A DNA stretch of 64,000 nucleotides, taken from NCBI GenBank assembly GCA_963970005.1, contig CAXAMN010021363.1, positions 342,377-406,376 of the forward strand, in the 5' to 3' direction. The stretch is from Durusdinium trenchii. Its lineage: Eukaryota; Sar; Dinophyceae; Suessiales; Symbiodiniaceae. This document shows positions 59,455-64,000 of this stretch, in pieces. The first letter of the stretch is position 1; each line of letters starts with the position of its first letter. The notes beneath the pieces are model-generated. The model was not told the origin of the DNA and did no database searches. It was given only the letters and a program-made list of their open reading frames with translations. The translations under genes were made by a program, and so were the position numbers.

Positions 59455-60202
59455 AAAAACACACACCTCCAGGGCGTCGTACTCTCAAGATTAAACATGT
59501 GCCGCAGCAAGGCATTTTGCTTGTGCTGCTGGTGCAATTGGCGCAGCCCACAAAAACATAATTGTCCAAAAAACGCGTCACAAAATGTCGCAACTTTTGG
59601 GGCCAATGTGTTGAAAACACGCAATGACCCGCACCAAAGCATTTATATAATTGTTGCCTTTCAAGAGCACAGGGCCGCGACTCAGGCACATTAATTTTGA
59701 TGTTCAATATCAGCGCCCGCAATGGACAAGCACAAGCGGATGGAAATCATTAGCCATCACTACGTAGCTAGTTAGAGCTCAAGGACCTGATGAGAATCAA
59801 GTGCATGCATTCCACATGGCAAGGATGCTGTGCATCTGGACAATCACGTGGTGCGAAGTGTATACTGTAAGTGTAGCTCTGGCCAAGTACTCCTGACTCC
59901 TTGTGTTGCTCTGCCATCACTAGTAGCTCCGTAGAATGGTGTAATCGCACAATATCAAACAAAGCTATGAATGCAGAGTACTTTACGCAGTGTGTACTTG
60001 GCCTACCTTGGCCCGGAACCATGAACTTACCCTCAGCCTCTTTCAGAATCTCGAGCTATTCTTAGAAACAATTTTGTTGTGTTTACCTCTGTGCTCATGG
60101 GCGGGGAAACACTTGAACATCGAGTGCAGTGCACAAACATGTTGCTGAAGTCCACAGCTCCTGGAAACCATCACACAAAGCCACAATTCTAAAGGCTTAG
60201 GC

Positions 60203-60315
60203 TCTGCATCGCACGGCAAGTCTAGCAACGTCTTCTGGCAGTAAAGGGTCCCATCTGGAGAAGGAATCAGCCATCATAGCACGGATGCTCTTTCGCAATG
60301 TCTGCCACATTGGAT
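60203..60315 (-). CDS. Candidate exon, unknown
   Basis: Following TGAAG the frame reads PMWQTLRKSIRAMMADSFSR then WDPLLPEDVARLAVRCR and ends at a GC donor in phase 0. It is readable as a helical segment; no family recognised and no partner exon fixed. Confidence 0.4.
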
Positions 60316-60587
60316 CTTCAACGGAATCGGTCGAAAGATCATGCAGGCCCCATGCAAAAAAGTTCACCACTTCCTATAGCCTGTGAGAGCCCGTGCCTTG
60401 ACTGGAGCAAGAACTCATCATGTTCCTGCCTGGAGGTCAAGCGGAAGTCCAGGAACTTCCTCAGTCAACGACGCCAATCCAACAGAACTATATACCTCGC
60501 TTGGCCGGATTCCGCGCAGGAGAACTTACGCAGCAAGGAAGGTGATAAAAGAAATGAAAGGTGCCCTTAGAGTCAATCATAGTCAAT

Positions 60588-60690
60588 CAAGGAGCAAGGA
60601 CGCTACTAGGGGCCTGGCCTTACTACTAGGAGCAAGAAGCTACTAGGGGCTCCTGGCCTTACTACTAGGAGCAAGGACGCTACTAAGGGG
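60588..60690. repeat. CTACTAG-family dispersed repeat, locus 4
   Basis: GGAGCAAGGACGCTACTAGG, GGCCTTACTACTAGGAGCAA and GAAGCTACTAGGGGCTCCTG repeat in tandem. The phrase AAAGGTGCCCTTAGAGTCAA precedes and follows the array (60555 and 60696), so the array sits between short direct repeats of host sequence. Confidence 0.8.
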
Positions 60691-61683
60691 CATGAAAGGT
60701 GCCCTTAGAGTCAATCCCCTACTTGCACTTCCTACAAGAAGAATTAAGTTTGGCAGGCTTGCCACCAAGTTGTTGGCACAAGAGGTTGCCCAAATATGTG
60801 CAAAGTCACGCCAACGGCTGGCAAATGGCGTTGCACTCGAAAGGGTCCAGGAGGCCTTCGTGTTTCAGCTCAGCATGCAAAAACGATCAAAACATCGACA
60901 TCACATCCTTGCAAACAAACTCTTTGTTTCCACGGTGAAGTGTTCTGTGTTTCTATAGATCTGTACATGTGTTTCACCTCTTAAGAGAGCAGTCGTTGTC
61001 CTGCCTGATCATTGGCTCCTCATAGATGTACACTCCGCATTTTCTGATCTCTTCAGCGGCTCGTGCGCAGAAGTCCTCAACAACAGCCAAACGGAATTGC
61101 TTCATGTCAATCATCAATCTTCCATCCTCAAATCTCAAGGATGGTTCAATTCATCTGTTCCTTGCCCTAGCACAGCCATCCAAAGGTCAAACAATTTGAA
61201 GATATTCGAAGGGTGGGTCCTCAGTCACCACATGTGTCGCATGTCGCGCCATGTGACCATGTGTTCTCAGCTCCTAATTACACCTTTGGCCCTCCGATGC
61301 CGGGCTCCTCGTACTTCCAGGAGCTGCCGGGCGGCCGCGTCAAGCTGCGGACCTGACGCAGCTACCGCCGGGCCCGGTCACCACGGGTTCGGTCCTGGGC
61401 TCCCGGCGGTCACCTTCCGCATCACCTCACCGGAAGAAAGCAAGGCAATCAGCTGGGAGCAGCATGTCTAGAGTCTACATCTGGGATTTCTGGCAGAAAT
61501 CATAGGAACAGCGCATGTGGGTATCGTGCTTCCATCTTCATTTGAGATGTCTTGGCCGTCGTTTCTCACTCCGGTGTCTTGCAATTGTCTTGACCTTCTG
61601 CACGCCATTCTGCAGGAATGGACATGAGGTACGGTAAAAATTCATTATGCACGCATATGTGCGCTATTACATTTGGACCTTTG

Positions 61684-61735
61684 TTAAAGGGTAGAGGCCA
61701 TCGCTATTGGGATGGAGGCCATTGCAACCTTGTTA
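61684..61735. repeat. Second locus of the AGGCCATCGC short repeat
   Basis: AGGGTAGAGGCCATCGCT is followed by GGATGGAGGCCATTGC; it is related to the pair at 36345-36410. Confidence 0.5.
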
Positions 61736-62420
61736 GAGGCGCGCAAAACTAACATGAACCGGGGGAGGCCACCCAGAATTCTAGGATCAAATGGTCCACG
61801 GTAAATCTGGCCCTGACTGATACCAGGGCCACACACGGTTATCAACCGGAGGTTTGACTGCTCGCAATGTCCTTTGACGCTTTCTTTAAGTGCTTTTTGT
61901 TTCCGCTTGCCGAATTTTGCCGTAGATGCCCCATGAGATGTCCTTGGTCCCGACATGGTTGCTCAATGTTGCTCATAATTCTGCTGTGCTCCACCATTCA
62001 ATGCTTTTCAGGTGACGCACTGACGCTCCTTCGCACCAAGCAACATGCCAGCGACAGAAAGTTAACTATACTGCTGTACGTATCATATATATGCAGTCCT
62101 TTGCATATTGCAGCAAGCATTTCGTGTGGGAAAGTGGGAAGCAGGGCAGAGTGCCTTTTTAGAATTATGTTGCAGCATTGGTCCAAGGTCGGCGTTTTAA
62201 GGAAAGGCAGTGGAACCCGGTCCAATGCATGTCTACAGTACGCATATTTTCTGAATATGTGTTCAAGGGCCTTCAACCTTTATATAATGGTTGCGATTGC
62301 ATGGCATTCATATGCTGGCATGCTCCAAACATCTCCAAACCCTGGCAAACTTCAAAGAATGATGCTCCGGGGGAAAAACATATCGTTGACAAAAACAATA
62401 TGTTCCAATTTAGTTCCATG

Positions 62421-62654
62421 TTAGTGCCAGGGTGCAAAAGTGCATGTTTGGCACGTTCCATGTTGATCTCGCAGCATCCCGTCTCTCCCTGAAAATCTTT
62501 CATAGTCTTCCTCGAACAGTTGTCCTGCAATTTTCGGATCTGGCATGATCTCGCCGTTTCGCCTCGAAAAAACTGCCTCCCTACCCAATCGAGGATCGAA
62601 TGACATATGCACACCGGGTTTCCCCGCCAGGTTTGTCAGAATGTGACGGGGCAC
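62421..62654 (-). CDS. Candidate exon, unknown
   Basis: A minus-strand frame reads GKPGVHMSFDPRLGREAVFS, then GEIMPDPKIAGQLFEEDYER. It looks coding, but splice sites are not fixed and no family is recognised. Confidence 0.3.
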   Translation of the reverse strand: MPRHILTNLAGKPGVHMSFDPRLGREAVFSRRNGEIMPDPKIAGQLFEEDYERFSGRDGMLRDQHGTCQTCTFAPWH

Positions 62655-63856
62655 TGGTCCACAGTTTGTCTCCTTGTAGTCACTGTCATGTTTTGGAATC
62701 GCTCCCTGAGTCAGAGGATATAGCTATCAGGAAGGCGGATATCTTGTGGCGTTCCGCTGCGCGGCAAGATGAAGGTACGAGGCACACAAGTGAGAAAAAA
62801 CAGCAAAGGACATCCAAGGGGCCGACAACGTTTGGAGATGCCACCACTGCTGGATGGCCGGGGAGTGTGGCTGGAGTGCGTGGCTTATGTGTTTGGGGGC
62901 AGCTTCAGCTTCACTGATCCTATGCAATGTCTATGGCGATAGGCCACGCGTGGAAAATGGAACACCCTGGCCCTGTAACTTATTAAATATACAGTCCAGT
63001 CAATTAGTATACACTTATGTCATATATATATATATCAATTATGCACATACATGCACATACATACATCAAATTAATACTGTTCAATGACCTTGCTTTCCTG
63101 GGTCATGTTCCCGGCCTTGCCCTTGCCTTCCAGCCGCTTCACCATTTGAGCCAAGTAATTATAAGTAATTCAAAGACACGGCCCAGGATTCATCGGTCAT
63201 CAACTTGGCCCCCCTTTCTGTGTGAGCAGAACGCCAAAAGTCTCAAGCAGCGCACGTTTTCTCGCCTGTTTCCAGACGGGGCGGTACTTCTTTGTTTCTA
63301 ACGCTTGACCTGAGTGGGTAAGCCAGCCGCCTCGAGAGGTGGTTAAGGAATATAACGGTAGATATACCATTCAATATGGTGATCGGGAATGCATAAAGCC
63401 AAGGCAAATTGATTAGTATTAATTGCACTGGGACATCCGGGGACAAGTTTGATACACTTAGGACACACAGAAGCACCCCTCTCGAGGGTTCATTGAGAGC
63501 ACTTGGCCAAGTTGTTTCAGGGTGCCAAATTGTTCTTAGACGTATGGAACAAGACCTCGTTTTAACATCCGACTCAACTGCTGCACCCTACAGGGCTTAC
63601 TTGGTCAAGGCAGCGCTCTGGACGACATGTACATTGTGCGCCAACGCACGGAGGTGAAATTCTCAACATTTTGCACCAAAGGCCAGTCCTCGGCATCCGG
63701 TCAAAATGAAGTGAGACAGAATGAACAAACCATTGGGAAATATGCCAAGAGTTCCAACATCAACAAAAGCATGCAAGTGTTTCGTGTCCATGAGGTTTGG
63801 CTCCCCATTTCGCAGCTCCCCTGTCCCCAACTCCCAAAACCGCCCACCGTCTCGGC

Positions 63857-63887
63857 CTAGCGCCGGCGACGGGATCTGGACCGAGAC
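63857..63887 (-). CDS. Possible last exon of an RS-rich protein
   Basis: On the minus strand a strong T tract followed by CCACCCAG|G leads into codons SRSRSRRRR and a TAG. This resembles the Arg/Ser tail of an SR-type splicing factor. The upstream exons would lie beyond the right edge or within the last 110 bp, so only this fragment can be seen. Confidence 0.35.
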
Positions 63888-63939
63888 CTGGGTGGAAAAA
63901 AAAACAATTGCATTTCGCAGTACAACTAGAACGATGGCG

Positions 63940-64000
63940 ATGCCAGGAGCCTGTAGTAGCGTCCTCGCTCCTAGTAGCGATGCCAGGAGCCCCTGTAACG
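63940..64000. repeat. CTACTAG-family dispersed repeat, locus 5 (reverse orientation)
   Basis: GATGCCAGGAGCCTGTAGTA, GCGTCCTCGCTCCTAGTAGC and GATGCCAGGAGCCCCTG are the reverse complement of the vocabulary at 11.5 and 60.6 kb. It runs off the window edge. Confidence 0.75.

Noticed and set aside
1-64000. Dinoflagellate spliced-leader relics (CCATTTTGGCTCAAG) near gene starts
   Set aside because: Looked for by eye near each proposed start; none seen. A proper search could still find degenerate copies.
1-64000. tRNA, rRNA or snRNA genes
   Set aside because: No cloverleaf-like or conserved rRNA stretch was noticed by eye; covariance-model search not possible here.

Overview
The window looks like nuclear DNA of a dinoflagellate, most likely from the Suessiales/Symbiodiniaceae side of the group; no species call is possible. 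The evidence is long intron-rich genes whose exons join only through non-canonical introns (donor GC, sometimes GT or GA; acceptor AG almost always followed by G), abundant simple repeats, a decayed DDE transposon of a type I know from these genomes, and genes arranged in one-directional blocks. Exons are short (35-150 nt), so most long open frames in the window are chance. Gene models below come from reading protein-family motifs and checking that splice phases agree. Functions are stated only where motifs are clear.

Layout. 0.3-1.0 kb: trinucleotide microsatellites. 1.3-4.0 kb (+): a polytopic membrane protein of unknown function. 4.2-16.0 kb (+): a diacylglycerol kinase in about 15 exons, with repeats and hairpins in its introns. 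16-20 kb: no recognisable gene. 20-26.1 kb: a very AT-rich island holding the remains of a LINE-type retroelement whose 3' part is duplicated in tandem (period about 1.46 kb). 26.8-28.8 kb (-): exons of an unidentified gene. 30.3-36.8 kb (-): a GT27 (polypeptide N-acetylgalactosaminyltransferase-like) gene in nine detected exons. Lying inside one of its introns, on the same strand, is a nearly uninterrupted 676-codon kinase-like/EF-hand ORF that has lost the catalytic Asp. 37.3-38.4 kb: a second AT-rich block. 38.4-39.05 kb (-): start of a secreted or membrane protein. 42.8-44.2 kb: a cluster of about ten copies of a short palindrome around a 100-N gap. 44.3-45.05 and 46.85-48.02 kb (-): unidentified multi-exon genes. 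48.05-49.44 kb: a pyrimidine-rich block with 37-bp terminal inverted repeats. 53.7-54.6 kb (-): an ankyrin-repeat protein. 55.6, 60.2 and 62.5 kb (-): isolated candidate exons. 57.9-59.45 kb (+): a frameshifted DDE transposase. 63.86 kb (-): a possible last exon of an RS-rich protein.

All better-supported cellular genes left of 16 kb are on + and all those right of 26.8 kb are on -. The window therefore contains a convergent boundary between two unidirectional gene blocks, and the AT-rich retroelement island sits exactly there. Nothing suggests the genes form one pathway. DGK (lipid second-messenger attenuation), the EF-hand pseudokinase (Ca2+ signalling scaffold) and GT27 (Golgi O-glycosylation) are separate eukaryotic functions.
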